Assembly: GCA_021432605.1 (NCBI GenBank) | Contig: MU271147.1 | Span: forward strand, 1,612,001-1,676,000 | Reading direction: 5' to 3' | Length of the DNA: 64,000 nucleotides | Origin: Coniochaeta sp. PMI_546 | Taxonomy: Eukaryota > Ascomycota > Sordariomycetes > Coniochaetales > Coniochaetaceae | Part shown: piece by piece, positions 22,406-34,005 of the stretch | Position numbering within the stretch: the stretch's first letter is position 1 | Layout of the letters: each line of letters opens with the position of its first letter | Notes under the pieces: model-generated | Seen by the model: the letters and a program-made list of their open reading frames with translations, nothing else | What the model was told of the DNA's origin: nothing | Database searches by the model: none | Program-made: the position numbers and the translations under genes

Positions 22406-23590
22406 ATATACCCGGATGAAATGGTTGAGATGTGTTCCTGGACGAGTCGAGAAACAGCCAGCAAGATCAACGAAGCAATGATTGGGATGTTAGAATATAG
22501 AGATGTGATCCTTGATCAGCATTGTAAATAGATGACTTAACTGGAATGGACCTACCGTGACCAACGAGCTGTTTCGTCGGTGATAAATAGCTGCTTCTCT
22601 GCTGCAATTGATGAGATGTCGTCGGACTTGTGAAATCGATCTGGCCCGCTTATCTGTGAGTTTGCTGTGCATTACTCATGCTGACAATGAGTGACTGGAG
22701 ATTCTAGCCAGTGGCTGCGACCGCTGAGAATGCCTCAGATGCAGAGTGGGGCTAGACTTCGCCCACCTCAGTCAGCGAACCTACCTTACTCATCCTCGGC
22801 CGCAACAGTAAGGTAGCCTTCTTCTATCTATCTGGATAGAATACTCGGCAAATAGACAATCTATACGCTCAACGACTCCTCAAGGAATGCAAAGGTTTCT
22901 GTGCGCTTCTGAGCTCGAGCAAGTCTAGTCGAACCCACCTTAGTGATCAAAGTCTCTGGCAAGTGTCCATGGAACCGGGTACCAGTGACCCCAATGTGGA
23001 TTTGTACTTCATGCGTAGACGCAGCAGTGCAATTCGGGTCCCGTCTTACATTCACTGCTTTTTTAGCCCCCCGAAAGGCGACTCGGCACACTCAACCTGG
23101 CGGTGTGACATCCAACCGTATTATGGCCTCCGGTGACTGCTGTCCTTAGCTCATGGCGTAACTTCAATCCATGGCGGACATCAATCGTGCACAGTCGGAA
23201 AGTAGCGGTAATGCATGGTAGGTGGTAGAGGTAGCTTTCCTGGGGCACTTTTACGATGAATACGGTTGACGTGGGGCGGCGTGGCCAATCGCAGGCTGGC
23301 GCAGGCAGTGTTCCCTCGTGGTATAATGCCCAAAAGGGAATGGTTCCGGGAGCCTAGCCAAAGGACGACAAACTGGAGATATATCGCGAGGGAAAAGCGA
23401 GGTGGTAATGGAACGGCAGCCTTTGAGTTGACGTATGCTGTCGACCATCATCGCTATGTCCCATAAAAGGGGTATGCGACGAAGTGACTTGCCAGGAATG
23501 AATTAAATATCCGGCCGTGGACGGTTCTTACTAGAACAATGTCGTATATCATGGTGTGAAGTAGCTCTAACTGTTGTCTGCTCGCTCATC
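22406..23590. other. Intergenic region between the divergent pirin and FAD oxidase genes
   Basis: No gene is recognised. Only short open frames of under 80 codons are present. The region should hold both promoters. I saw no strong palindromic or clustered sites. Confidence 0.6.
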
Positions 23591-25592
23591 ATGTTCTTCG
23601 TAAAGAGAGAAGACACTAACCCTTTGAACAGTCTCGCTGTCTTGATCCATATCTTCATAACCTCTGCCTTTCTCCAGTCTCCACTGATATCTGCCCATCC
23701 ACAATCGCCCTCGGCATCCTGCAAAGCCATCCCCGGCACCCCAAGCTGGCCGTCGCCCATCTCCTGGGCCCGTCTCAATGAGTCAACTGGGGGCAGACTG
23801 CTCCAACCGCCTCCTCCAGGAGCTGTCTGCCATCCCGGACAGCCAACCTACAACCCCGCAGCATGTCCAGACGTCCAAGCCGGCTGGTCCACCTACGACT
23901 TCCACCAGCGCGACCCCGTCTCCAGCATGTGGAACCAGTACAACAATGACTCCTGTCTTCCTGAATCTAGTTATCCATGCAGCGGTCAAGGATATCCTAT
24001 CTTCGTCATAAACGCCACGACCGCAGACCACGTCAAGCTTGGCGTGCGGTTCGCTCGACGCCACAATATAAGACTGGTCGTCAAGAGCACCGGACACGAT
24101 TACATCGGTCGTTCGGTAGCGCCAAACGCCCTGTCTATCTGGACGCACCATCTCAAGGGAATCAAGAGACACAAGTCCTTCAGGCCAGAGTGTTGCAACG
24201 TCCACATCAACAGCACAGCGGTCACCGTCGGCGCAGGAGAGCAGATGATCGACGTCTACACCTACCTCGACGCCCTCAACCAAACCATCGTCGGCGGCGG
24301 AGGCGAAACAGTATCCGTAGGCGGCTACCTGACGGGGGCCGGGCACTCCCTACTGTCCGCCCGCCATGGTCTGGGCGCAGACCAGGTCCTCGAGATGCGG
24401 GTCGTCACCCCAACAGGCCATCTCATAGTCGCAAATGAGTGCCAGAACCCAGACCTGTTCTGGGCCATGCGAGGAGGCGGCGGTTCGACCTTTGGCGTCA
24501 TTACGTCAGTTACTATGCGGACGTACCCAACTCCGCAGCTCACAAACCTCTTCCTCACCCTTGCGACCGTCAACTCCTCCAGTCCGCGGGTGTGGGACAT
24601 GGTCGCCTACGTCCTGTCGCAATTCCCCTCGCTCGGCGATGCGGGACTGTCGGGCTATGGCTACCTCTTCAACGCCATTCCCAACCCCTTGGACGGCGGA
24701 GTCACCTCTGTCTCGGGCATGATCGCCAGCGTCGTGCTGCAAGACACGCAGAGCCCTCGGGTCATGACCGACCTCTGGGCGCCTGTTTTGACCCACATCT
24801 CGCAGACGTGGCCGGAGGTGATCATCGACACAAACATTACCACCTTTCCGTCCTTCCTGGCTTGGTATCATGAGCACCACGACACGACGCCGACGGGGAA
24901 CGATACCTATGTCGGGTCGCGGCTGCTCGACGAGACTGCGCTTACAGCAAATCTGACCGCCTCCGCCGAGGCATTCAAGCAGATGTCTTCTGGCGGTGTC
25001 TCGACGGCTTACTTGGTCTCCGGGAAGGGGGTACATGATGCGCTGCCGAGGGGAGGTGGAGATGCGGTGCTGCCGGCTTGGAGAAGGGCTTATATTCACG
25101 CTAGTAAGTCCAGCCGGTTTCCCTGCGTTCTCGATGAGGATTCTCCTGAGCCTATTCGTCAACATTGTAATCTAATGTGTTTTGTGTGATAGCTGTCGGA
25201 GTAGACTTTTCCCCCCTCAATGCCACCGCCAGAGCCGAAGCCGTGGCCAAGTTGGACTACTTCATCGAGCCCTTGAGGAAGCTGGCGCCGGATATGGGGG
25301 CGTACATGAACGAGGTATGTGTGGAACTTTGAGTCACGTCTTGCCTACTAGTAGCCCCCCGCCATGCTGTTCGCTCTGCTAGAATCCAATGTGCCGTCGC
25401 TTGAGCCCTTACTAAATGTTCCGTCAGGCGAATCCATATGAACCAGACTGGCAGCACCAATTTTGGGGAACCAACTACGAGCGTCTCGTCACTATCAAGC
25501 GAGCTGTGGACCCCGACGATGTGCTCTGGTGCACTCCGTGTGTTGGTAATGAACGATGGCGGGAGGTCGGGAACCAGCTATGTCGTGTGTGA
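23591..25592 (+). CDS. Secreted FAD-dependent oxidoreductase, berberine-bridge-enzyme type
   Basis: A PCMH-type FAD oxidase that uses O2 as electron acceptor; the substrate cannot be read from sequence. Exons 23591-25103, 25193-25314 and 25428-25592 give 599 residues. An N-terminal hydrophobic segment (about residues 15-35) suggests secretion, and there are many N-X-S/T glycosylation sites. The FAD domain has the KSTGHDYIGRS loop with His169, the expected 8-alpha-histidyl attachment residue. The second loop reads GGGGETVSVGGYLTGAGH, with Gly where bicovalent members have Cys, so a single covalent link is predicted. The C-terminal BBE motif (YERLVTIKRAVDPDDVLWC, then PCVG) is complete only after splicing, which supports both introns. 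Similar enzymes occur in secondary-metabolite clusters, but no synthase gene is nearby. Confidence 0.93.
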
Positions 25593-26198
25593 TGTGATAG
25601 GTGTGATGTCAAGCTTGTGCGTAGATGGTATGAATCAGCAAGCTAGTCTCCCGTACTCACCTCAGTATATTGCAGTCTATGGTATTGTTGACCTGCCTGC
25701 GATACTTGGTCTCAGACCTTGGGGTCGTCGCCTTTGTCACAGTCGCCGTTGTTCCTAAGCTGGATGCACTCTGTATTTGCGAAGATTGTGGGAACGGAAA
25801 AGAATCTCTTGCCATTTTGATCCTCGAGATCACCTCGTAATCACTATCGATGCTAGCCGCAGGTAAGACGTCGTTTCGTTTCAGTGAGGCTACACTGACA
25901 AGGCTCTCAATGAGCCAGACTGAAATAATCTAGCTCTATTCCTTTCAACGCCTCGACTCTAATCTATTGGTTCAATAGCTAAGTACCTGTTTTTGGGGAC
26001 AATGTCAACATCGCGCATGAGGAACACATCCTCGACCGTGTTGAGCCACCTAGCAGATACGTATACTTGACCAAAAAGTCAACTTGTGCAGCCGTCTGAT
26101 GCAATTTGACAATTGTTGGGGTATAACGATACATGGGCAAACTGTTTGCCGCATAAAGATCTCGCGCCAACTTTCCTGCTCAGCATACTCACAATAAC
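25593..26198. other. Convergent intergenic spacer, 3' ends of two genes
   Basis: A 0.6-kb spacer between the stop codons of the FAD oxidase (plus) and the large disordered protein (minus). No gene or repeat is recognised. Confidence 0.6.
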
Positions 26199-29100
26199 TC
26201 ATACGAAAGCGGGACTGTCCGTCTCACAACTGGCCATTCTCTTGCGACGACTGCCCAAGAACACATCGACCACACGCATACTCCTGGCAGATCGCTCCTC
26301 ATCGACAGAGTTCAACACCCCAGATTTGCGTATTCCATGCAAACCTTCGGCAACTTCGTTCTCTTTGTTCTCATCGCTCGACGCAGTCTGCTTACTCGCC
26401 AGGCCGAACTGCCTCTCGACAGCAGCGGTGAGACCTGGGCTCGTAGCTGCGTTGGAGACGGCTACGGACGGAGTGTAGAGGAACCCGCTGCGTTTCTTCT
26501 GGAGTCTAGTTGGTTTAGGTGTTGGTGTTCCAGGTGAATCCGCATTGTTGTTCATCTCACGGAGGGGAGCTCTAGACCGCTTATGGGCATGCGAATCACG
26601 CGTCTGCGATACGGATGCTTCTCCATCTTGAAGTTCCTTGGCTGACTTCGCATTGGCTGAAACTGGAGACGGATTGTGTCTCAACGGGCTTCTCGGCGGA
26701 ATTGGAGGTGGCAATTCCGGTGGCGAGAGAGGTGCGTCAACGAACTCTCGGCGTTCTGACGAGGGCCATTGGTTGTCAATTTCGATGAGGACACCAGCTG
26801 ACTGGGGTGTTGTTCGGGCAACTGAATTCTGATATGGGGACCTCTTGGAGGCATCTGACTTCCACATTGCCAACGGCGAGGTTTCAAATCTAGGTTTGTG
26901 GGTCTCTGGCACGTCTTGATGCGGAGATCCCAGATCTTCATCTTCTTCAATCTGTGCGCCCTCACGAACATGACCTTGGCTCAGTGAGCTCGGCATGCTA
27001 GGTAGTGCGAAACCAACCGCGGCAGGTCGAGGTGGTGATGGTGATGGTTCGAGTCGGGCAACATTTGCCGAAAGCCACGTCTTCCAATCGATCGAACTAA
27101 CAGAAGACACATCTCGATGGCCGGTAGGTTGGTAAGTCACTGGGGGATCAACTGACATGCTCATCTTGCCGGGGCTGCAGGACTGTTCCTTAACCACCTG
27201 CATCAAAGGCTGGATTGTGTTTGTTGCTGGACCGGCGGCAGGCTCGTCAGAAGAGTATACACTTTCGGAGTACGCATCGTCATAGAAAGCCTCCTCTGGC
27301 CGTCTGATCTCAGTACCATACTCTGACACGATCCGGCTGACCGAGTTTCGACCGTGCAGCTCGCCTTCAGCTTCCTCTATCGACTTTCGCAGGGCGCGAC
27401 GGTAAGGGCTAACGGTCCTGAATAGATGCGTCTCAGGGCTGCCAAAGAAGGTATTGGACCTCTCAGCTGAAACCACGCCCTCGCCATCGGTAGGACTGTA
27501 ATTGCTATTCCATGGTGCAAGAGCGACAGGAGGTAACAAGTTCTGACCGTCCCTGGCTCGATCGCAAGGGGCTTCTCTAGGGATGTTCGCATCATGACCG
27601 CATTTGGTCAAAGACTCTTTGGATAGTGCACGTCTAACGGCCAGCGGAGCAGGTTTTGCCCCATTGTCTTCATAGTCTTCGAAATCCGGTCTCATCGAGA
27701 TCTGAAATGGGGCTGACGTAGTCCCCGCAAGACTCTTTCGCTGCTGCTCAACCACCTGGGCAAGTTGTGTAGTTTCGGCAAGTCTTTCCATGAGGGCTGC
27801 GTAAACACGTTGGCTGTCAATAGTTGGACCTGGTAGAATGGGTTGGCCAACTAAGCTTTCCTGCGACTGCAGCACGTGCTGACCAATTGCCTGCCTTTGT
27901 AATGACGGAGACGGGCAATGAGATCCATTCTCCCTGATGATGGAAAGTCGCTGCTTCTCCCACTCTTTCCACGCAAGTTGCTGCTCGCTGGTCAATGTAC
28001 TAGGCCCCGAATTTGTCCAGCTCGTCACCCTTGACTTGTCATCCAGAGCTCCATGCTCGTTGGATCCTGGCCCCCAGACCTGATCCTCGAAGGCCCGGAG
28101 ACTTGCTTTCCTGGAGCAGGCTCTAGAATCCCGAGACGCCGAAACTGCTTCGGACATATTGGGATGATCATATGGTAATGGTCTCTCGTTCCCACTTCCT
28201 GATTGGGTATGCTCATCTAGGCCAGTGCCGTTTGAAACAATGTCGTTTTCCATCCTATTCTTCTGTGATTTAACGTGTTGATCGGGAAATTCAGCATCAT
28301 CATCGCCTTTGGTTGAGCTGAACAAGTTCAAGAGCTTGCTCTTCAAGGTTTTGGATGCTTTCCTAGCTTTGTTTCTCAAGCTTCCTCTCTCACCCTTCGG
28401 AAGAAGTGTACTCGTGTTGGCCAGGGGAGGGGCGAGTTCTGCACGAGAACTGCTGCTTCGAAGCGACTTCCGCAGACCTGTTTCGGCTCGTCTGCTTTTG
28501 GATGCGAAGAAGCTCGATGTCTTGGTTCTCAAAGGGGTATGGCCAGTGCTCATATTCACCTGATTGGAGGTGTCGCTGTCATGGCTGGTTATGGATAGAA
28601 TCCGCTCACGGCGTCCCTTGAGGAAACTCATTGATTTCGGTGCTTTCAAAGTCGGAATCTTCTGTGGCTTGACATTTTCCTTGGTCTGACTTGAATTGAG
28701 GGTCCTCATCGACATTGAGGTTCTGACTTCTCTCGTTGGATCTGTACTGGGAAAATGGTAACTGTCACCAGAGTCACGAGCGTTGCCGGCCCCTCTCAAT
28801 GGGCGTGAAGACCGGGACTTGCGCAGACGACGGTACGAAGACGGTACAGATGCAATGTCATCCTCTGGTGTGTAGGAATTATCTTCCGCAACCAAGGCGT
28901 TGAGATAATCACCGACAGCCTTGGTTGAGTGGGTGGAAGAAGACGTTCTAGGCATAATCTGTGGCTGAGGCAGGGTAGGAACCTTGAGGTGTTGCCCATC
29001 GGTTGACTCGACGACGTTGGCAGGATCAACAGCACCGCAAACACTAGATGCTGGGGTCCGAGGCCGCTGTCTGCTCGTTGATCCTCTGTTTTGAACCGTG

Positions 29101-29429
29101 CAGGGGCCAACGAAGCGGACACTTTGTCGACGAGGTATGCGTGTTGTGTCGCCCAGACCAATGGAAGGCTCAGCACTCGCATCTCGAGACGAGGCATCGT
29201 GCAGATATGGCTGCCGATGAAGGGACGGAGACGGTGGTGGTGGAAACAGGGCCATCTCAGTGCTAGAGCGGTCCTGTGCTCTAGCGAAGGCCTGGTGAGC
29301 GGCAATCTGGGCGTCACGTTGAGCCACAGCCGGGTCAAGGTGCTCGAGAATGACGCTGCGTGCCGAAGAAGTCGACTTTCGATGAGAAAGAGTCGGTTTG
29401 GACTTCATACTCTGGCGATGGGGAAGCAT
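26199..29429 (-). CDS. Large, mostly disordered protein of unknown function (1,076 aa)
   Basis: An uninterrupted 3.2-kb reading frame with normal fungal coding composition. I do not recognise a family. It is Ser/Pro/Arg-rich and probably disordered throughout, with basic patches (KGRRERILSI, KKRSGFLYTP, GSRRKRM) and acidic stretches (around EAFYDDAYSESVYSSDE). Short segments look conserved in style, such as RRQSVRFVGPC, SIDWKTWLSANVARLEPSP and RVVDVFLGSRRKR. No membrane segment, signal peptide or catalytic motif is visible. Many Ser/Thr-Pro and Arg-x-x-Ser sites suggest phosphorylation; a cytoskeletal, polarity or cell-cycle scaffold would fit but is a guess. The first ATG is overlapped by a 9-codon upstream ORF that ends on the second in-frame ATG (Met8), so translation may start at either. 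An unseen small intron is possible. Confidence 0.8.
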   Translation of the reverse strand: MLPHRQSMKSKPTLSHRKSTSSARSVILEHLDPAVAQRDAQIAAHQAFARAQDRSSTEMALFPPPPSPSLHRQPYLHDASSRDASAEPSIGLGDTTRIPRRQSVRFVGPCTVQNRGSTSRQRPRTPASSVCGAVDPANVVESTDGQHLKVPTLPQPQIMPRTSSSTHSTKAVGDYLNALVAEDNSYTPEDDIASVPSSYRRLRKSRSSRPLRGAGNARDSGDSYHFPSTDPTREVRTSMSMRTLNSSQTKENVKPQKIPTLKAPKSMSFLKGRRERILSITSHDSDTSNQVNMSTGHTPLRTKTSSFFASKSRRAETGLRKSLRSSSSRAELAPPLANTSTLLPKGERGSLRNKARKASKTLKSKLLNLFSSTKGDDDAEFPDQHVKSQKNRMENDIVSNGTGLDEHTQSGSGNERPLPYDHPNMSEAVSASRDSRACSRKASLRAFEDQVWGPGSNEHGALDDKSRVTSWTNSGPSTLTSEQQLAWKEWEKQRLSIIRENGSHCPSPSLQRQAIGQHVLQSQESLVGQPILPGPTIDSQRVYAALMERLAETTQLAQVVEQQRKSLAGTTSAPFQISMRPDFEDYEDNGAKPAPLAVRRALSKESLTKCGHDANIPREAPCDRARDGQNLLPPVALAPWNSNYSPTDGEGVVSAERSNTFFGSPETHLFRTVSPYRRALRKSIEEAEGELHGRNSVSRIVSEYGTEIRRPEEAFYDDAYSESVYSSDEPAAGPATNTIQPLMQVVKEQSCSPGKMSMSVDPPVTYQPTGHRDVSSVSSIDWKTWLSANVARLEPSPSPPRPAAVGFALPSMPSSLSQGHVREGAQIEEDEDLGSPHQDVPETHKPRFETSPLAMWKSDASKRSPYQNSVARTTPQSAGVLIEIDNQWPSSERREFVDAPLSPPELPPPIPPRSPLRHNPSPVSANAKSAKELQDGEASVSQTRDSHAHKRSRAPLREMNNNADSPGTPTPKPTRLQKKRSGFLYTPSVAVSNAATSPGLTAAVERQFGLASKQTASSDENKENEVAEGLHGIRKSGVLNSVDEERSARSMRVVDVFLGSRRKRMASCETDSPAFV

Positions 29430-29434
29430 CCCAT
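29405..29434 (-). CDS. Nine-codon upstream ORF overlapping the start of the large disordered protein
   Basis: An ATG only 5 nt upstream of the main ATG, in another frame, encodes MGCFPIARV and stops. Its TGA overlaps the ATG of Met8 of the main frame as ATGA (29405-29408). This stop-restart layout could permit reinitiation at Met8 and limit use of the first main ATG. Whether the transcript starts far enough upstream is unknown. Confidence 0.35.
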   Translation of the reverse strand: MGCFPIARV

Positions 29435-30430
29435 TGATACAATGCTAATGCTGCGGCGCCCTGCAACACCGAGCCTCCAGAAATGCAACGGGAGTATTAG
29501 ACAGGGGCCAAAGATTCGATACTCAGAAACAAGATGTAATTGCCGGAATTTGTATGAAGACTGATCAATGCCATCAGTTGATTCCTTATCAAATGTTGGG
29601 TCTGCACGGTCAAGGAGTTCGTAAGGATTGTCGTCGAAGTTCGCAATGAAGCAAAATAGAGAAACCGAGTGCTTGGAGCCATGATTTTCGAGGATGGCAA
29701 CGGAAAGAGCAAGTGGCCATGGCTTGGTATTAGCAGGGTGTCGTTACTGGTTGTGGAAGGTGCGTTATGTGAAGCGATGGTGAAGTCTCGGTAAGGGAAG
29801 AGCGGACCACTACCTGAGTAGTCCTCACCGTCCTGCCTTGAGGCGTCAGTAACAAAGCCAAAAACAGCTTCTGGAAAGTGGAAAAGACCAGGATTGCGGT
29901 ACTCACCACGTTCATCTTGAAGACATTTGAGTGATACCTATCTACCTAGACGATTAGACGACCAGAGACCAGGCAGCGAGACGGCTGGACGATTGTTTTA
30001 CGTGCACACCGCACACGATCTCTTACACTTTGAGATCCTTGAGATACTTGGGCTATGGGGTTGTCGTTGGGCTAACCTGGATCGTCTCACCACGGTTGGA
30101 GAGCATGGGGGAGAACACGTATAACAATGGAGAATAATCGGGAGTTTGCAACGGGAAGATGAATTGCATCTGTTTATGACGAGTGATCCTAACTACCGGA
30201 AATGCAGCATCACCAGCCCTCTTGGCTTCAACTTACACCCCATCCCAGGCCGCGAAACGGTGCACAAAGCAAGAAACCCAAACCGGCAGCAAAATAGCCG
30301 CTCGATATGCCAAAACGGACGCGAGGACACACAACTAAATGGAAATAACAAATGCGTAACACCGAGTACTCATGGTTCATTGGAAGCCATACCTTTCGCA
30401 CGAGACGAACCGGCCGCTGAAACGACGACC
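29435..30430. other. Intergenic region between two minus-strand genes
   Basis: About 1 kb holding the promoter of the disordered-protein gene and the 3' end of the subtilisin gene. No gene is recognised. Confidence 0.6.
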
Positions 30431-32093
30431 TTAGGCGGTAACCTCCTCAAAGAACTCCTTCAGCTCGTCCTCAACGATAGCATGGACCCTCTTGGAGAAT
30501 TTCTCGGCCTTGGTGGAGAAAGACGAGACACCATGAACGATCTTGCCAGATGCGACCTTGAAGTCATGCTCGATAGCCTTCTCGAGTTCCGAGACTGAGC
30601 TGGCAATGTCCTTCTTGGGCTTGACCTCATAGCTGCCAGCCTCGAGGATGGCAGAGTAGTTGCTGCAGCCGCCACCGTTCCAGGCAAGGAGGTTGGGGGT
30701 GTCCTTGGGAATGTCGGTCAGAGCACCAACAGTGGCAATGCTAATCATGTTCTTCTTCAGCTTCTCCGGGGTAATGGGGGCAACCGAGTACTCGGAGTCC
30801 TCAGCAGGCTGGAGGGAGAGATAGTAGGCCAAAAGACCGCAGATATGAGGAGAAGCCATCGAGGTGCCGGAGATGGTGTTGGTGGCATACTTGCTGCCGA
30901 TCCAGGTGGACAGAATGCTGAGACCAGGTGCGAAGATGTCAGTGCACTTGCCGTAGTTGGAGAAGTAAGCGCGGCTATCGTCGATGCCAGAAGCTCCGAC
31001 GGTGACCGCCTTCTCGGCAGCAGCCGGGGAGTAGTTGCAGGCATCAGCGTTGTCGTTACCGGCAGCGACAGCGAAGTGGATACCAGCGGCAACGGCAGCA
31101 TTGACAACGTCATCAAGAGCCTTGGTCTTGCCGCCGCCGAGGGACATGTTGGCGGCGGAACCCTTGAAGCCCTTGCGCTTGCCGTTCTTGGCAGCCTTCA
31201 CTTGATCGAGATGGGACTTGGCAGCGAACTCGACACCAGCAACGACATCAGCCATGGTGCCAGAGCCGTTAGATCTCAGGACCTTGACGGCATAAACGTT
31301 GGCCTTCTTGGCAACACCGTACTTCTTACCAGCAATGGTACCAGAGCAGTGCGTGCCATGGCCGTTGCCGTCAACATCCTCGTCTCCAGAGGGGATGGTC
31401 TTGCCCCAGTGAGCACGGCCCTCAAAGTCGACGTGGTCGGTATTTGTGCCAGTGTCGATGACGTAGACATCGACACCCTCGCCGCCATCGGCAGCGTAGA
31501 GGTACTTGTTGAAGGTGCCGAAGCTAAGTGCGTCCCGGTGGGAGACACGAGCCAAGCCCCAAGGGGACATTTTCTCGGTCTCGCCATCACACTTGCTCTC
31601 TTTCTCCTCAGTCACCCACTCCATTGTGTGGACGATGCTGTCACGCTCAATGTATTCGACCTGTAGTGTATACGCGTCAGTGACCATGACTCGGGCATTT
31701 TGCCGTGGTTAAGGAAGCCAAACTTACGTCAGGATGCCTCCGGACCTCCTCGATGACCGAATCATCAAAGTGACCAGAGTAGCCCATGAAGTGCTCGCCG
31801 ACCTTGTACGTGTGCTTCAAGCCACGGAAGACATCGTCGACCAGGGGGATCTGGCCACGCTTACGCAGCTCAATGCGTTCATCCTCCTTGGAGGCATGGA
31901 TCTTCTGGATCCAGCTCTGGTGGGTGGAGGCCGATGACTCGGTTACATGGCTCTTGAACTTGATAATGTACGAGTTGGGAATGACCTCGGCATTTGTCGA
32001 GGAAAGAATGGGTGCAGCGTCACCGTGAATGGTGCTGACGGTGGGCGCCGTAGCCGCTGTCGCGGCGAGGGCGAGGGCGATAAGGCCTCTCAT
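30431..32093 (-). CDS. pepC: Vacuolar subtilisin-like serine protease (PepC/SPM1/Prb1 type)
   Basis: A proteinase-K-family (S8) endopeptidase of the vacuole, needed in relatives for bulk protein turnover and autophagy. Minus-strand exons 31728-32093 and 30431-31660 are joined over a 67-nt phase-0 intron and give 531 residues. The order is an N-terminal signal sequence, an I9 inhibitor propeptide (about residues 40-130) and the catalytic domain. The triad is Asp191 (VYVIDTG), His223 (NGHGTHC) and Ser389 (SGTSMASPH), with the oxyanion Asn324 in AAGND. The long C-terminal extension (about residues 430-531, charged, no transmembrane segment) is typical of vacuolar PepC/SPM1 and absent from secreted alkaline proteases. 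That and the overall length favour a vacuolar role. All key residues are present. Confidence 0.97.
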
Positions 32094-34005
32094 TGTGCAA
32101 GAAGGAAGGAGACGAAGTCGAAAGTACCAGCGACTTCTAATAAGAAATCAAAAAGAATAAAACACACTGATAAAAGAATCAAGAAGATGCCTGGATGTCG
32201 TCGATGGAGAGAGTAGTGTTGATGGGGAGATAGAGAGAGGGAGGATGGTGTTTAGGAAGAGGAGGAGATGGGGAACTGACGAGGTAGATAACGGAACGGA
32301 TGCAGCGTCAGCGGAGCTGCCTCACCTCATGCGTGACTCTGAGCCACTTTAGATTCCCCGTAGCTAACCTAATCCGGCCTAGTGTGCTGCTTGGTGCCAA
32401 CCACCTTGTCTTGCCGTGTCCACCTCTCCGCATCGACGAAACCATGATTGCCATGGCGATAAGCTCCTCACCTCCACCTTGGTTGATAAGGCCTTCCGAC
32501 AGTCGCCTCCCCAGACACCCAGTCATATGTATCATTATGGCAAAGATACAGATACCTATACGAGAAGGTTTGATGGTGGCAACCGGCTTTGCTTCACTGA
32601 AACTATACCGCAGTAAGCCGAATGAACTGACATAAGCTTCTTACCTCGTGGGGCCGGATTTTGAGCAGGTTGTGACCAAGTAAAGCTTCCTTCCAAGTCC
32701 GGCGTCTAGAGTGGTGCGGCTAAGGCAAGGTAGCTTTCAGCGAGCACCTTGACTCAAGCTCCGGAACCGCACATGATTCAGCCATCGCCTACAAAAAGCC
32801 AACATTCACTCGTGCACGCGTAATCAGGCACCTAGAAAAGATCGGCAATATTTACAGGCGAAGGGCAACCGCTAGAGTCAGCCACGCATTGTCCGCCTGC
32901 GATATCGACATGGTACTGGATGGTCATCAGGAACAGCCAAAGTGGAGCCGAGCCGCCACTCAACCCGACCTGGTGACTCGACATGCGAATCCCAAGCCAT
33001 CAAGGTTCGAACGGGTCCAATTTTGCCTCGGTTTGTTACGATGTCTTTACAGCATTTCAGGCATTTCCATCCCTAGTACATAGGTAATTATCGTAACCAT
33101 TATTGTACACGTGTAGCGTACCACCTTCTGTGTCTTGCTGTTCCCCTCTCAGTGATCACCTCAAGACGCCATCTAGGGACCCTCTGATGTCACTCATCTG
33201 TTGTGGACCTAATCAGCTTATCGAGAGCAACGCTACGCAAGGTAGTTTAAGCGATAGATACGCATCGGTCTTATCTTTGACAGGGGCAGCAAACTGACCT
33301 GAGTGGTGACGGAGTTTACCTCTACAGTGTATATGGTCCTAGATACAATGGAGTCTACAGAGATGGGCGAGATCAAGTCCTTAACACAACGGCAATGGAC
33401 ACATATCACTACGTAGATAAACCAAGATAATTCAATCCATGCGAGGTCGATCGATATATAGAGGTATGCATGACAGAGGGTCATTTGGTTTGCCTAACTG
33501 AGTCGACTACAAAGTGATTGCATCGCGTTACAACAGAAGACCCTTACACAGGTTCCGTAAGGTAGGCTGCAGTGTTGCAGTGTTGCAGTGTGGTAGTGTA
33601 CGTGCAGTAAACATGCCTGAAACTCGGGGTAGCGGCAACCCTAACGCCGACCAGGCTGCACAAGACGCCCCGCGGGGCGACGCAAGGCTGACGACTTCCT
33701 ACGAGTGACATCGTTGAAGAAATTCACGTAGCGAAAGACACTCAGTTCGGATGTAGCTGGGACTTTGTTCATGATTTCAGTGATTTCACGCATTAGTACC
33801 TCCACACTCGACTACAGTCACGAGTTTTATCACGTCAATGCTCCGCCGACGGCTTCCTGCTTGCGACAACAGTTGGCCGTCCCCTATCCTTCCGACAGAT
33901 CCATGAAGCTTCGGGCTCAAGAGAACCTCAACCCTTGAAGGGGGTGGTGGGGTTGTCCGACAAAGGCACCGAGTAAGTACGAGAAGGACGGCATAGACAG
34001 TCAAC
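32094..34005. other. 1.9-kb divergent intergenic region, subtilisin and BEACH promoters
   Basis: No gene is recognised. Just upstream of the subtilisin ATG the minus strand is C/T-rich, like a fungal leader. A small tandem repeat lies at 33568-33591. Confidence 0.6.
33568..33591 (+). repeat. Three perfect copies of an 8-nt repeat
   Basis: The unit TGCAGTGT is repeated three times in tandem, followed by a degenerate copy up to 33599. It lies about 410 nt upstream of the BEACH gene start. It may be simple slippage; no regulatory role is implied. Confidence 0.9.

Noticed and set aside
21365-25592. Secondary-metabolite cluster around the FAD oxidase and pirin genes
   Set aside because: No polyketide synthase, peptide synthetase, terpene cyclase, transporter or cluster regulator lies next to them.
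30845-31666. 273-codon frame antisense to the subtilisin gene
   Set aside because: Repetitive Val/Gly/Asp composition is the mirror of the biased sense codons, and no motif is present.
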